Below, piece by piece: positions 44,617-53,391 of a stretch of 64,000 nucleotides of DNA. Both the position numbers and the translations under genes were made by a program. Origin of the DNA: Maribacter caenipelagi. Its GTDB lineage: Bacteria > Bacteroidota > Bacteroidia > Flavobacteriales > Flavobacteriaceae. How positions within the stretch are numbered: position 1 is the stretch's first letter; each line of letters starts with the position of its first letter. The stretch lies in assembly GCF_004364175.1 (NCBI RefSeq), contig NZ_SNZW01000017.1, forward strand, positions 62,001-126,000. Direction: 5' to 3'. The notes beneath the pieces are model-generated. The model did not search any database and was not told where the DNA came from. It saw only the letters and a program-made list of their open reading frames with translations.

Positions 44617-47049
44617 TTACTCCGATCGTAAACTTTTTACCGGGTTTACAATTGCCGCTTTTATACTTTGGTAGCTTACTGTTACAATTGCTACGATAAT
44701 GGCAAGAATAGCTGCCAGCAAGAATACGCCAATACCCATATCTATCCGGTACGAGAAATCTTCAAGCCATTTATTCATGGCAAACCAGCCTATGGGTAGG
44801 GAGATTAAAATAGCCACCCCAACCAATTTTAAGAAGTCTACCGTAAGTCGGTAAGAAATTTGACTTACAGTAGCTCCCAACACTTTTCTAACACCGATTT
44901 CTTTTGTTCGTTTTTCGGCATTAAAGGCAGCTAATCCAAATAATCCCAAACAAGCAATAAAAATGGACAGCATAGTAAAAATGAAAAATATCTGACTCAG
45001 TTTTTGTTCGGCTTCGTAAGTGGTGTTAAAGGCTTCATCCATAAACCGATAATCAAAAGGTTGACCAGGCGCCATGGTGTTCCACGTATTTTCTATCGCA
45101 GCAATATTATTGGCATAATTTCCACCACTCATTCTTACCGCCATGTTCTGTGCATTTGAATTCAAATGCATTCCCAAAGCGCCTATATTCGTTCTTAACG
45201 TTCTATAATGAAAGTCTTTGACCACTCCAATTATGGTATAGTAGGCAGGATTTTCTTGATCCATTTCCTCGGATATACGCATGCCTAAAGCTTCTTCTGC
45301 CGTAACATTTAAAATAGGCAGCGTAGCTTCATTGATAATAATTGCTGTAGAGTCTGATGCATAGGCGGAATTAAAATCACGACCGGCAACCAGTTCCATT
45401 TCCATAGTTTTTAGATAATCTGTATCTACATCCCACTCTTGCATTTGAATGGCACTTTCTTGATCTCTAGAACCTTCTTCAAAGAACGAAGTATCTGACC
45501 GCCAAGATGGCGTTGGATAATAATTGCTCAACGTAGCACTCTCTACAAAACTCATATTAGCAATCTGTTCTTTAAAAGCCTTGGTTTTGGACCCTAATGC
45601 ACCCAATTCATTTATTAGCAATACTTGGTCCTTGGAGAAGCCCAAATCTTTATTCTGTATGTAATTCAATTGCTGAAATACTACCAAGGTGCTGATAATA
45701 AGAAATACCGAAATTGAAAATTGAAAAATTACCAAGGCATTACGTACCCTACCATTGCCCACACTTTCAGAACTGTTACCTTTTAACGTTTTAACAGGTG
45801 TAAACCTCGACATAAAAAACGCAGGATAACTTCCTGACAACAGCCCAAGTAACATAGTTGCCCCCAATAACGCCAACCAGAATAAGGGCTGCGTAAACGG
45901 AATTTCAATTGATTTGCCTGTAAAGCCATTGAAAAACGGCAAGGCTACCAGTGTAATCAATAGTGCAGCTAACAAAGACACAAATGCAATTAATCCTGAT
46001 TCGGTTAAAAATTGAAAGACCAAATTCAGTTTATTTGAGCCCAAGGTTTTTCGCACCCCTACTTCTTTAGCTCTCTTTAACGAATGAGCCGTAGACAAAT
46101 TCATAAAATTAACACTTGCCAAAATGATCAAGAACAACCCGATAAATGAAAGAATATAAATATTCTGAATACTGCTCGTTGCACTCATTTCTGAGTTTTT
46201 ATCCGAATGCAAATGAATATCGGTCAATGCCATGGTATGGTACCGAATATAATTACCCGATGCCGCAAACGACTCCGCCGTCATCCCCGGAAAATATTTT
46301 TGTGCCCATGGTAACATGTAGCGCTCTAACATGTCTTGCAAGGGTCCTTGAAAATCTTCTACCGATGCTCCCGGTATTAGTTTTATAAACGTAAAATAAT
46401 TATTTCCGCCCCAATTATCTTCTCTTGATGCCACGTTGCCCGCCATTGCCAAAAAAACACTGTAATCATTGAAATAGGAATTTTTGGGCATGTCTTCTAT
46501 TACCCCCGTTACCGTATACGTATCTGTATTATCCAACAGTAGATTCTGACCAATGACATCTGTAGCACCAAAATGTTTCTCCGCGGCAGTTTTGGTCAAC
46601 ACTAAGGAGTTGGTACCCGTTAATGCTGTTTTTGCATTACCTGCGAGCAACTCTATTCCAAAGAATTCAAACATTGTAGAATCGACATAGGTGATTTGGT
46701 TTTCTTTGGCACTTCTGTTTCCCCCTTCTTTTTTCACATACGCACTGCCTATGGTTCTGAATCGAACAGTAGATTCTACTTGTGGATAATCTCTTTTTAA
46801 GGTTTCTGCCATTGGAGCTGCAGCTTCACCTGCCTTGATTTCCGCTCCGCCAAATTTGATATCAGAATCTATGCGATAAATTCTATCTGCATCGGCAAAC
46901 ATTTTATCATAACTAAGTTCGTCATAGATGTATAAAGATATTATTAATGCTCCAGCCATACCAATGGCTAATCCGAATGTATTTAGAAAAGTGAAAAAGG
47001 CTTGCTTTTTTAAACTCCTCCAGGCGATTTTTAAATAGTTTTTAAACAT
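44617..47049 (-). CDS. FtsX/MacB-type ABC permease 2 of 6 (double-domain)
   Basis: The frame is open to 47085, but the first 12 codons run into an intergenic repeat and the paralogues all begin MxKNYxKIAWR, so ATG 47049 (MFKNYLKIAWRSLKK) is the start, giving 810 residues. Coupling motifs KEVGVRKTLGSN and KEIGVRKVLGAT; end NPVKSLRSE. The 105-bp gap to permease 1 upstream is filled by C/G-rich palindromic repeats. Confidence 0.88.
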   Translation of the reverse strand: MFKNYLKIAWRSLKKQAFFTFLNTFGLAIGMAGALIISLYIYDELSYDKMFADADRIYRIDSDIKFGGAEIKAGEAAAPMAETLKRDYPQVESTVRFRTIGSAYVKKEGGNRSAKENQITYVDSTMFEFFGIELLAGNAKTALTGTNSLVLTKTAAEKHFGATDVIGQNLLLDNTDTYTVTGVIEDMPKNSYFNDYSVFLAMAGNVASREDNWGGNNYFTFIKLIPGASVEDFQGPLQDMLERYMLPWAQKYFPGMTAESFAASGNYIRYHTMALTDIHLHSDKNSEMSATSSIQNIYILSFIGLFLIILASVNFMNLSTAHSLKRAKEVGVRKTLGSNKLNLVFQFLTESGLIAFVSLLAALLITLVALPFFNGFTGKSIEIPFTQPLFWLALLGATMLLGLLSGSYPAFFMSRFTPVKTLKGNSSESVGNGRVRNALVIFQFSISVFLIISTLVVFQQLNYIQNKDLGFSKDQVLLINELGALGSKTKAFKEQIANMSFVESATLSNYYPTPSWRSDTSFFEEGSRDQESAIQMQEWDVDTDYLKTMEMELVAGRDFNSAYASDSTAIIINEATLPILNVTAEEALGMRISEEMDQENPAYYTIIGVVKDFHYRTLRTNIGALGMHLNSNAQNMAVRMSGGNYANNIAAIENTWNTMAPGQPFDYRFMDEAFNTTYEAEQKLSQIFFIFTMLSIFIACLGLFGLAAFNAEKRTKEIGVRKVLGATVSQISYRLTVDFLKLVGVAILISLPIGWFAMNKWLEDFSYRIDMGIGVFLLAAILAIIVAIVTVSYQSIKAAIVNPVKSLRSE

Positions 47050-47064
47050 GGTTCTAGTTTTTAG

Positions 47065-47145
47065 TCCTCCCCCTACCCCCTCCAAAGGAGGGGAATGGAT
47101 TGGAATTTCTTTTATTTAACTCCCTTCCTTTCGGGAAGGGTTGGG
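47065..47145. repeat. Palindromic C-rich intergenic repeats inside the permease operon
   Basis: 47065-47094 contains ctccccctaccccctcc followed by aaaggagggga. 47122-47140 (cccttcctttcgggaaggg) is a 7-bp stem hairpin. Both are of a type common between Flavobacteriaceae genes. A related copy lies at 49517-49546. Confidence 0.65.
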
Positions 47146-47154
47146 GATGGGATT

Positions 47155-49503
47155 TTACTCTGAACGTAAACTCTTTACCGGATTAACCCTAGCTGCATTG
47201 ATCGCTTGAAAGCTAATCGTCAACAAGGCTATAACTATGGCTACCGCTCCAGCTATAATAAATGCCCAAGCATTAATTGCGATGCGATATGCATAACCTT
47301 CTAACCAATTTTGCATCAATAGCCACGCAATAGGTATAGCGATGACTATTGCCATAAATACCAAGCGCATAAAGTCTTTAGACAATAAGCCAACTATTCC
47401 TGTAATGCTAGACCCCAAAACTTTACGAACTCCAATTTCCTTTCTACGTTGGTCTGCCGTAAATGCAGATAAACCGAACAATCCTAAACATGAAATCAAT
47501 ATGGCAAGCAATGCGAAAACCTGAGAAAGATTACCTATCAGCTTCTCACTTTTAAACTTCGCATCATAGGTATCATCCACAAATTCATACTCGAAAGGAA
47601 ATGCAGGGTTAAACTTTTTCAACGACGCTTCCATACTCCCTAATGCCGCTGTTGTTGCTACGCCAGACTTGGCTTTTACATACATAAAACGTGCTTGACT
47701 TGGGTCATTAAAAAATATGACCGGATCACTAGAACCATACATATCGCCGTAGACATAATCTTTTACTACGCCAATAACCGGGTAATCTTCTTCAATAGTT
47801 TTCCCAATGGCGCTACCGCTACCCATTAATTTTGCGAAGGATTCACTTACAATAATATTGACACTGTCTTGAGCGGGATTATTACTGAATCCCCTACCTT
47901 CAATTATCTTCAGTCCAGCAGTATTGAAAAAATCCGCCGTAATATCACGTACAGAAACCAAAACGTCTTCAGTATCTACACCGCCTTGCCAACTTAATCC
48001 TGATGTATTATTTCCTCCGGATAAAATATCAGAATTAATGAGTCCGATACTTTCAATCATTCCCGAAGCTTTCATGTCTTCTTCTATCGGATTGAAGTTT
48101 TTAATCATATCTCCGGTAACGGGAATCTTAACGAGGTTTTCTTTATTGTAACCCAAATCGCGCCTTTTTACATGCTGTACTTGTTGGTAGACGATAATAG
48201 TACTTATGATAAATACGATGGATACTACAAATTGTGTGGCTACCAATCCTTTTCTAATAAACGATGCGCTGCCTTTTGTTCTACGTGCTCCTTTCAACAC
48301 ATCTACGGGTCTAAAAGAAGATAAATAGAACGCCGGATACCAACCAGCTACCAATCCGCATATCAGTGTAATTCCCAATAGTACTGCTATATGAGTAGGG
48401 TTGAACAAACTAAAATCTAGCTGTTTGCTTATCATCATATTAAACTGTGGCACCAGTAATTTTAATAACACCACACTGAGCACCGCAGACAGTGTTGCGG
48501 TGATTACGGCTTCTGCCATAAACTGAGCTACTAACCCTTTTCTTCCTGAGCCCAATACTTTTCGTACACCTACTTCATTTGCTCTTTTTTCACTTCTAGC
48601 AGTTGCCAAGTTCATAAAATTGATGCAGGCTATCAATAAAATTATAATGGCAATAAGACTAAACAGTCTTACATAAGTTATTTGTCCTCCTATATTTTTA
48701 CCTCCTTCAAAGGCTGACCTTAAATGCCAGTCTTTCATAGAAAACAAAAAGGCTATGGTTTCGTCATCTTCCGTTTTCATAGGAAGTATTGCTTTGACTT
48801 TATTATTGACAACATTAAAATTTGCCTCTGGTGAAAGCTCTACAAAAGTGTCTGAAAAATTAGCACCATATTCTTTTACCCATTCATTATCCTTTGCAAA
48901 ACGTTCAAAAGGAACAACCCAGTCAAAACTATAAGTTACATTGTGTGGTAAATCTTCATAAACTCCTGACACGGTATAACTTGTTTCATTATTTATTTTA
49001 ATTACTTTATCAATTGCAGAAGTATTCTCACCAAATAACTGGCTAGCCGTTTCTTGTGAAATGACAATGGCATCTACATCATTAAAAGCGGTTTCTAAAT
49101 TACCTTCTACAAATGAGAGACTAAACATGCTAAAAAAATCTGGGTCGGCATATCGACCAAATTTATTGATAGAAGTTTCGCCTACTTGAAATAAAAAGTC
49201 TTCCCCTTTTGTTCTTGCAGACCCAACTATTCCTGGTACTTCTTCTTTTAAAACTTCTGCTAACGGACCGGGAGTTGCCTGAAAAAATGTTCGCCATTCG
49301 CCTTCGTACTGTTGATTGGTCGGCACATAATACACCACATCTTGCTTCTCAAAATTAGCATCATAACCAACCTCATCTTCTACCCAAAGTAAGATCATTG
49401 CAGCACAGGTAATGCCAATTGCCAAACCAAAAATATTGAGTAGGCTATAGCCTTTGTTCTTCCAAAGGTTTCTCCAAGCGATTTTTATATAGTTCTTGAA
49501 CAT
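47155..49503 (-). CDS. FtsX/MacB-type ABC permease 1 of 6 (double-domain)
   Basis: 782 residues, the shortest of the six; coupling motifs NEVGVRKVLGSG and KEIGVRKVLGSS; end ARVNPVKSLRSE. The first periplasmic domain shares a KDWHLRSAFEGGKNIGGQ stretch with permease 4. It follows the proximal ATPase by 208 bp, a gap that holds a C-rich palindrome and a degenerate cttcggctccgctcagtg repeat. Confidence 0.88.
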   Translation of the reverse strand: MFKNYIKIAWRNLWKNKGYSLLNIFGLAIGITCAAMILLWVEDEVGYDANFEKQDVVYYVPTNQQYEGEWRTFFQATPGPLAEVLKEEVPGIVGSARTKGEDFLFQVGETSINKFGRYADPDFFSMFSLSFVEGNLETAFNDVDAIVISQETASQLFGENTSAIDKVIKINNETSYTVSGVYEDLPHNVTYSFDWVVPFERFAKDNEWVKEYGANFSDTFVELSPEANFNVVNNKVKAILPMKTEDDETIAFLFSMKDWHLRSAFEGGKNIGGQITYVRLFSLIAIIILLIACINFMNLATARSEKRANEVGVRKVLGSGRKGLVAQFMAEAVITATLSAVLSVVLLKLLVPQFNMMISKQLDFSLFNPTHIAVLLGITLICGLVAGWYPAFYLSSFRPVDVLKGARRTKGSASFIRKGLVATQFVVSIVFIISTIIVYQQVQHVKRRDLGYNKENLVKIPVTGDMIKNFNPIEEDMKASGMIESIGLINSDILSGGNNTSGLSWQGGVDTEDVLVSVRDITADFFNTAGLKIIEGRGFSNNPAQDSVNIIVSESFAKLMGSGSAIGKTIEEDYPVIGVVKDYVYGDMYGSSDPVIFFNDPSQARFMYVKAKSGVATTAALGSMEASLKKFNPAFPFEYEFVDDTYDAKFKSEKLIGNLSQVFALLAILISCLGLFGLSAFTADQRRKEIGVRKVLGSSITGIVGLLSKDFMRLVFMAIVIAIPIAWLLMQNWLEGYAYRIAINAWAFIIAGAVAIVIALLTISFQAINAARVNPVKSLRSE

Positions 49504-49516
49504 GATTCTTGTTTTT

Positions 49517-49546
49517 TCCTCCCCTAACCCCCTTCGAAGGAGGGGG
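49517..49546. repeat. Palindromic C-rich repeat upstream of permease 1
   Basis: cctcccctaacccccttcg followed by aaggaggggg; the core ccttcgaagg (49531-49540) is a perfect palindrome. Related to the repeats at 47065-47145. Confidence 0.65.
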
Positions 49547-49711
49547 AATGGTTTGGTGATTGATTGATGATATTCTATTATCCGTGATTAAGGGATAGGT
49601 TGGGTTGGTTCGGTTTTTGGTTGATTAGTTGTCTTCACTTCGGCTCCGCTCAGTGAATGGAATTGATAATTGATTGACGAATAAACTCTTTTTCAAACCC
49701 TTTTGGGGGCA

Positions 49712-50407
49712 CTACATCATGGCACCGATTGCCCTGTTCTGACTTTCCGTTACTATTTGACCGTCGAATAGGTTGACTACTCTGTGCGCGTAGTGCGAAT
49801 CTCTATCTGAGTGCGTTACCATAACTATGGTGGTTCCCTCTTGGTTTAGTTCCGTTAACAAATTCATTACTTCTATACCGTTCTTGGAATCCAAATTACC
49901 TGTTGGCTCATCTGCAAGAATCAATTTTGGGTTGGTTACCACTGCTCTTGATATAGCCACACGCTGCTGTTGCCCACCAGATAATTGCTGTGGAAAATGC
50001 TTTTCTCTATGTGCTATTTTCATACGCTCCAATACTTTCATTACTTTTTCCTTACGTTCTGCCTTACCCATTTTTAAATAGATCAAGGGTAGCTCCACAT
50101 TCTCAAAAACGGTTAACTCATCTATAAGGTTAAAGCTTTGGAATACGAAGCCTAAATTCCCCTTTCGCAGTTGCGTACGCTCGCTCTCTTTTAGTCCGCC
50201 TACTTCATTGCCCGCAAAATTGTAACTGCCTTCCGTAGGGTTGTCCAGCATTCCAATAATGTTCAACAAGGTAGACTTACCGCAACCGGACGGACCCATA
50301 ATGGCAACAAATTCGCCATCTTCTACTTTTAGGTTGACACTGTTCAATGCCAAGGTTTCTACTTCTTCTGTTCTAAAACTCTTTTTTAGGTTTGTAATGG
50401 TTATCAT
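49712..50407 (-). CDS. ABC ATPase of MacB/LolD type, proximal
   Basis: 231 residues: Walker A GPSGCGKST near 39, FVFQSFNLIDEL, signature LSGGQQQRVAISRAV near 143, Walker B LILADEPTGNLDS near 163, switch VTHSD. It keeps the full LSGGQQQRV motif that its distal paralogue has changed. It follows the adaptor gene by 57 bp on the same strand, in the order expected of a MacAB system whose ATPase is a separate protein. Confidence 0.92.
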   Translation of the reverse strand: MITITNLKKSFRTEEVETLALNSVNLKVEDGEFVAIMGPSGCGKSTLLNIIGMLDNPTEGSYNFAGNEVGGLKESERTQLRKGNLGFVFQSFNLIDELTVFENVELPLIYLKMGKAERKEKVMKVLERMKIAHREKHFPQQLSGGQQQRVAISRAVVTNPKLILADEPTGNLDSKNGIEVMNLLTELNQEGTTIVMVTHSDRDSHYAHRVVNLFDGQIVTESQNRAIGAMM

Positions 50408-50464
50408 ATTCCTGCGTTTTTTGTTTGTTATAATGACGCTCAGATTACTCTGATGTGACAGTTT

Positions 50465-51715
50465 TTATTTTAAGACAATTCTTTCCGCTTCCCCGAAATT
50501 ATCGTAGTTACTGGTAATTACTTTTTCCCCTGGTTCCAAGCCTTCCAATACTTCATAGTATCTAGAATTCTGTTTTCCTATTCTAATATTTCTTTTAATG
50601 GCTTCTCCACCATCAGGATTTACAACAAAAATCCATTGTCCGCCCGTACTTTGAAAAAAGCTTCCTTTTGGCAGTAATAATGCATCGTTAGATTCGCCTA
50701 ACTGTAATTTAATATTGTAGCTCTGACCCGAACGAATGGTCTCTGGTTTGTTATCGGTGAAAACCAAATCAACCTTAAATCTTCCGTTTCTTACCTCTGG
50801 ATATACTTTTCGCAATCGCAATGGGAATTCGGTACCGTTACGCTCTAAAACCGCCACTAAATCTCTCTTTACACGATCAATATAATGTTCGTCAATATCC
50901 GCTTCAATTTTATAATCTGTCAACACGTTGATTTGACCTATTCGTTGCCCTTGTGAAATGCTCTGACCGATTTCTGCATCTAAAAATCCCAATTGACCGT
51001 CTGCAGGAGCTCGTACATTTAAGTGATCCAACCTTTGGTACACCATACCTAAAGTTTTCTGCATACGCGCCAAATCGGTATCCAAGCCTCTTAATGATGT
51101 TTCACGTAATTCATCATCTTGCTCTGTCTGCAATTTTACGATCTCATATTGTTTTTGAGACAGTTCATAATTTTCTTTCGACAACTGAAAAGCTTCTCTT
51201 GAAATCAATTCTTCATCGAATAATTCTTTGTTCTGTTCGTAATTTCTTTTTAAGCGTTGCAAGTCTGTACTTGCCGTTGCCAAAGATTTTCTTCCTTCAA
51301 CCTGTCTAGAATCGAAATTTAATTTTGTGGAACGTAAATCATTTTGCTTTAATGCCAAGTTACTTTCGCTTGCCAAAATTTGCTCGTACAGATTCATATT
51401 TTCAAGCTTCAAGATGACATCGCCTTTCTTCACCATAGCACCTTCTTCAATTAGTTTTTCGCTTACACGACCACCTTCATAAGCATCCATATAAATGGTA
51501 GCAATTGGGGCTACATTACCATTAATAGTAATGTAATCGTCAAATTTACCTGCAGAAACCTCGGCAATAGAAAGCTTATCCTTTTCTGTTCTAAATGTAG
51601 ATACAGAACCTGCAAATAATAGTTGATATCCGACTAATAATAACAATACACCTAAGGCAATGTAGCCGATGTGTTTTAGCTTTAATCCTTTTTTCTTTTC
51701 TAATTTTATATCCAT
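50465..51715 (-). CDS. MacA/HlyD-like periplasmic adaptor (membrane fusion protein)
   Basis: 416 residues. A membrane anchor lies at ~14-36 (HIGYIALGVLLLLVGYQ). Then come a lipoyl/barrel-sandwich half (GNVAPIATIYMDAYEGGRVSEKL), a long helical hairpin (~105-235, rich in Leu, Gln, Arg and Glu), the second lipoyl half (RAPADGQLGFLDAEIGQSI) and a beta-barrel domain. It bridges the permeases to the TolC channel. It follows tolC by 122 bp. Confidence 0.9.
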   Translation of the reverse strand: MDIKLEKKKGLKLKHIGYIALGVLLLLVGYQLLFAGSVSTFRTEKDKLSIAEVSAGKFDDYITINGNVAPIATIYMDAYEGGRVSEKLIEEGAMVKKGDVILKLENMNLYEQILASESNLALKQNDLRSTKLNFDSRQVEGRKSLATASTDLQRLKRNYEQNKELFDEELISREAFQLSKENYELSQKQYEIVKLQTEQDDELRETSLRGLDTDLARMQKTLGMVYQRLDHLNVRAPADGQLGFLDAEIGQSISQGQRIGQINVLTDYKIEADIDEHYIDRVKRDLVAVLERNGTEFPLRLRKVYPEVRNGRFKVDLVFTDNKPETIRSGQSYNIKLQLGESNDALLLPKGSFFQSTGGQWIFVVNPDGGEAIKRNIRIGKQNSRYYEVLEGLEPGEKVITSNYDNFGEAERIVLK

Positions 51716-51837
51716 GGTAATCGTTTGTTCGTTGTTCGTTGCCTACAGCAATACTATTGTTTATTAAAAATTACTTCTTCTTTAGAGCATTCCTTTCTAT
51801 GTTCGGTAGTTTGCTTTATTGGTTCCCCTTTTGTGGG

Positions 51838-53190
51838 TTAGGGGGCTGCAATATTGAAAACTGGTAATCCCCTGTAAAAATCTAATGTGCTTTTATTTAT
51901 TTCTGATCGTAATTTCACTTGTAAATTTTCGTTTTGTGCACTGGCGTATAAATTTTTGGCGGTAAACAGTTCCAAGGCATTTATCAAGCCTTTTTCATAG
52001 CGTTTTTGAGCAATGGTGAACGCCAAGTTCTGCGCCTCCATTTTCTGATTGCTCTGCACCAATTCTACCAGCAAAGAATTATAATCTTGCACCAATTTCT
52101 GTATCGCCTGAAACAGCTCTTGCTCTTGTGTTTTTAAATTATTCTCTGCTCTTAACTTTTCTATTTTAGATTGCTTAACCCTTGATCTTGCAGACCAACC
52201 ATTACTAATAGGCACATTAAGGTTCACACCTATGTACTGCGATGTATTATCTCTAAACTGCTCTCTAAAGGGTAAGGTATTACCAAGAGTATCTCTAAAA
52301 GTTTCAAAATATCCTGTGCCTATACCTGCAAAGAATGACAACGAAGGGTATAGTCGACCTCTTGAAACGGCCACTTGCTTTTTAGCTGCTTCTGCCCTAA
52401 ACTCTTGTGCCTTGATCATTGGTATAAACTCCCTTGCCTCAGTATAAACAGCATCAGATTTCATTTCTTGACTATTAAGCTCCGTTGCTATTTCTTCTAA
52501 ATCTTTTTGAATTTCTATATCTGAAGTATTCTCTAAATTCATTTCTTGAATCAAGGTCAACTTCGCCGTAGCCAATTGATTGTTACTTTGAGTTACGTTT
52601 AGCTTATCGGTCAACAATAAAGATTCTGCTTCATATAAATCTGCTCCTGCTTTTAACCCTAATTCTACCTGCTTTTCTACTAAGTTGTAATTCGATTGCG
52701 ATACGGTTAGTTGTTCTTTTGAAATTGCTACCAATCCCTCAAAAAACTGGATATCGTAAAAAGCTTGCATCACTCTAAATGCCAACAAATATTTTTGCTG
52801 TAACACTTCTTCTTGTGTTGCCTTGAACAATAATTTGGATGCTTTGATGGCATTGATTTTCTGAAACCCCTGAAACAAATCGATAGAAGATTCTAAAGAA
52901 TAATTGTTGGAGTAAAAATCCAGATTTACGAATGTACCGGTATTAGGATCCTCAGCTCTACCGTAATTAATAAGATAACTAGAAGATGCATTCACTGATG
53001 GCAACAGATTACGAACCGATTGTCTATAGGTTTCTCTATTAGATTGGTTGGTATATTTAAAGTCGTTCAACTGTAAATTATGCTCTAGTGCAAAAGTGAC
53101 GCATTCATCTAATGTCCAACTTTCTTGAGCAAGAATAGACCCCCAAATTGAAAGTAGTAAAAATGCCGTTATTTTAAATTTTTGATTCAT
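51838..53190 (-). CDS. TolC-family outer-membrane efflux protein
   Basis: 450 residues with a signal peptide (cleavage after ILAQ near 22). ESWTLDECVTFALEHNLQL is the family start; two repeated helical parts follow, with the usual AxxxLxxAKxxYxxG-like pattern near the end (AFTIAQKRYEKGLINALEL). It forms the trimeric outer-membrane exit duct. It is the first gene of the export operon, with a candidate sigma-54 promoter 26 bp in front, and is divergent from its probable regulator. Confidence 0.92.
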   Translation of the reverse strand: MNQKFKITAFLLLSIWGSILAQESWTLDECVTFALEHNLQLNDFKYTNQSNRETYRQSVRNLLPSVNASSSYLINYGRAEDPNTGTFVNLDFYSNNYSLESSIDLFQGFQKINAIKASKLLFKATQEEVLQQKYLLAFRVMQAFYDIQFFEGLVAISKEQLTVSQSNYNLVEKQVELGLKAGADLYEAESLLLTDKLNVTQSNNQLATAKLTLIQEMNLENTSDIEIQKDLEEIATELNSQEMKSDAVYTEAREFIPMIKAQEFRAEAAKKQVAVSRGRLYPSLSFFAGIGTGYFETFRDTLGNTLPFREQFRDNTSQYIGVNLNVPISNGWSARSRVKQSKIEKLRAENNLKTQEQELFQAIQKLVQDYNSLLVELVQSNQKMEAQNLAFTIAQKRYEKGLINALELFTAKNLYASAQNENLQVKLRSEINKSTLDFYRGLPVFNIAAP

Positions 53191-53215
53191 TTCTTAATTG
53201 GTATGCCATTCTCAA

Positions 53216-53231
53216 TACTATATGCGTGCCA
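53216..53231 (-). promoter_or_regulatory. Candidate sigma-54 promoter of the tolC-led export operon
   Basis: On the minus strand TGGCACG (53231-53225) matches the -24 consensus exactly; after four bases comes TAGTA (53220-53216), a 3 of 5 match to TTGCW. The spacing is right. A start near 53205 leaves a ~15-base leader before the ATG at 53190. The divergent neighbour encodes a sigma-54 activator. Confidence 0.55.
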
Positions 53232-53304
53232 TAATTTTATTATATTGATTATCAGTAGCTTATGTTTAAATAAAAATTATTAATATTTTACTAGTGTAAA
53301 AATG

Positions 53305-53333
53305 TTGTACAGATAATGTCAAAATTTTTTACA
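53305..53333 (+). promoter_or_regulatory. Candidate activator-binding element, copy 1
   Basis: Begins TTGTACAGAT, continues AATGTCAAAA and ends in TTTTTTACA. It matches the element at 42037-42065 (opposite strand) at 23 of 29 positions and lies ~75-100 bp upstream of the tolC candidate promoter, a usual distance for an enhancer. It is also 59 bp before the regulator's own ATG. Confidence 0.42.
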
Positions 53334-53391
53334 ATGCCATGAAAATACAAACTTCTATGTGTAGATTTAAATGCGTTAATAGATTGTTGCC

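Noticed and set aside
47050-47085. Extended N-terminus of permease 2
   Set aside because: The extra 12 codons translate an intergenic repeat, and all paralogues start at the MxKNYxKIAWR position.
50408-50464. Sigma-54 promoter before the proximal ATPase
   Set aside because: No TGGCAC-like box at correct spacing on the minus strand; the short gap fits cotranscription with the adaptor.
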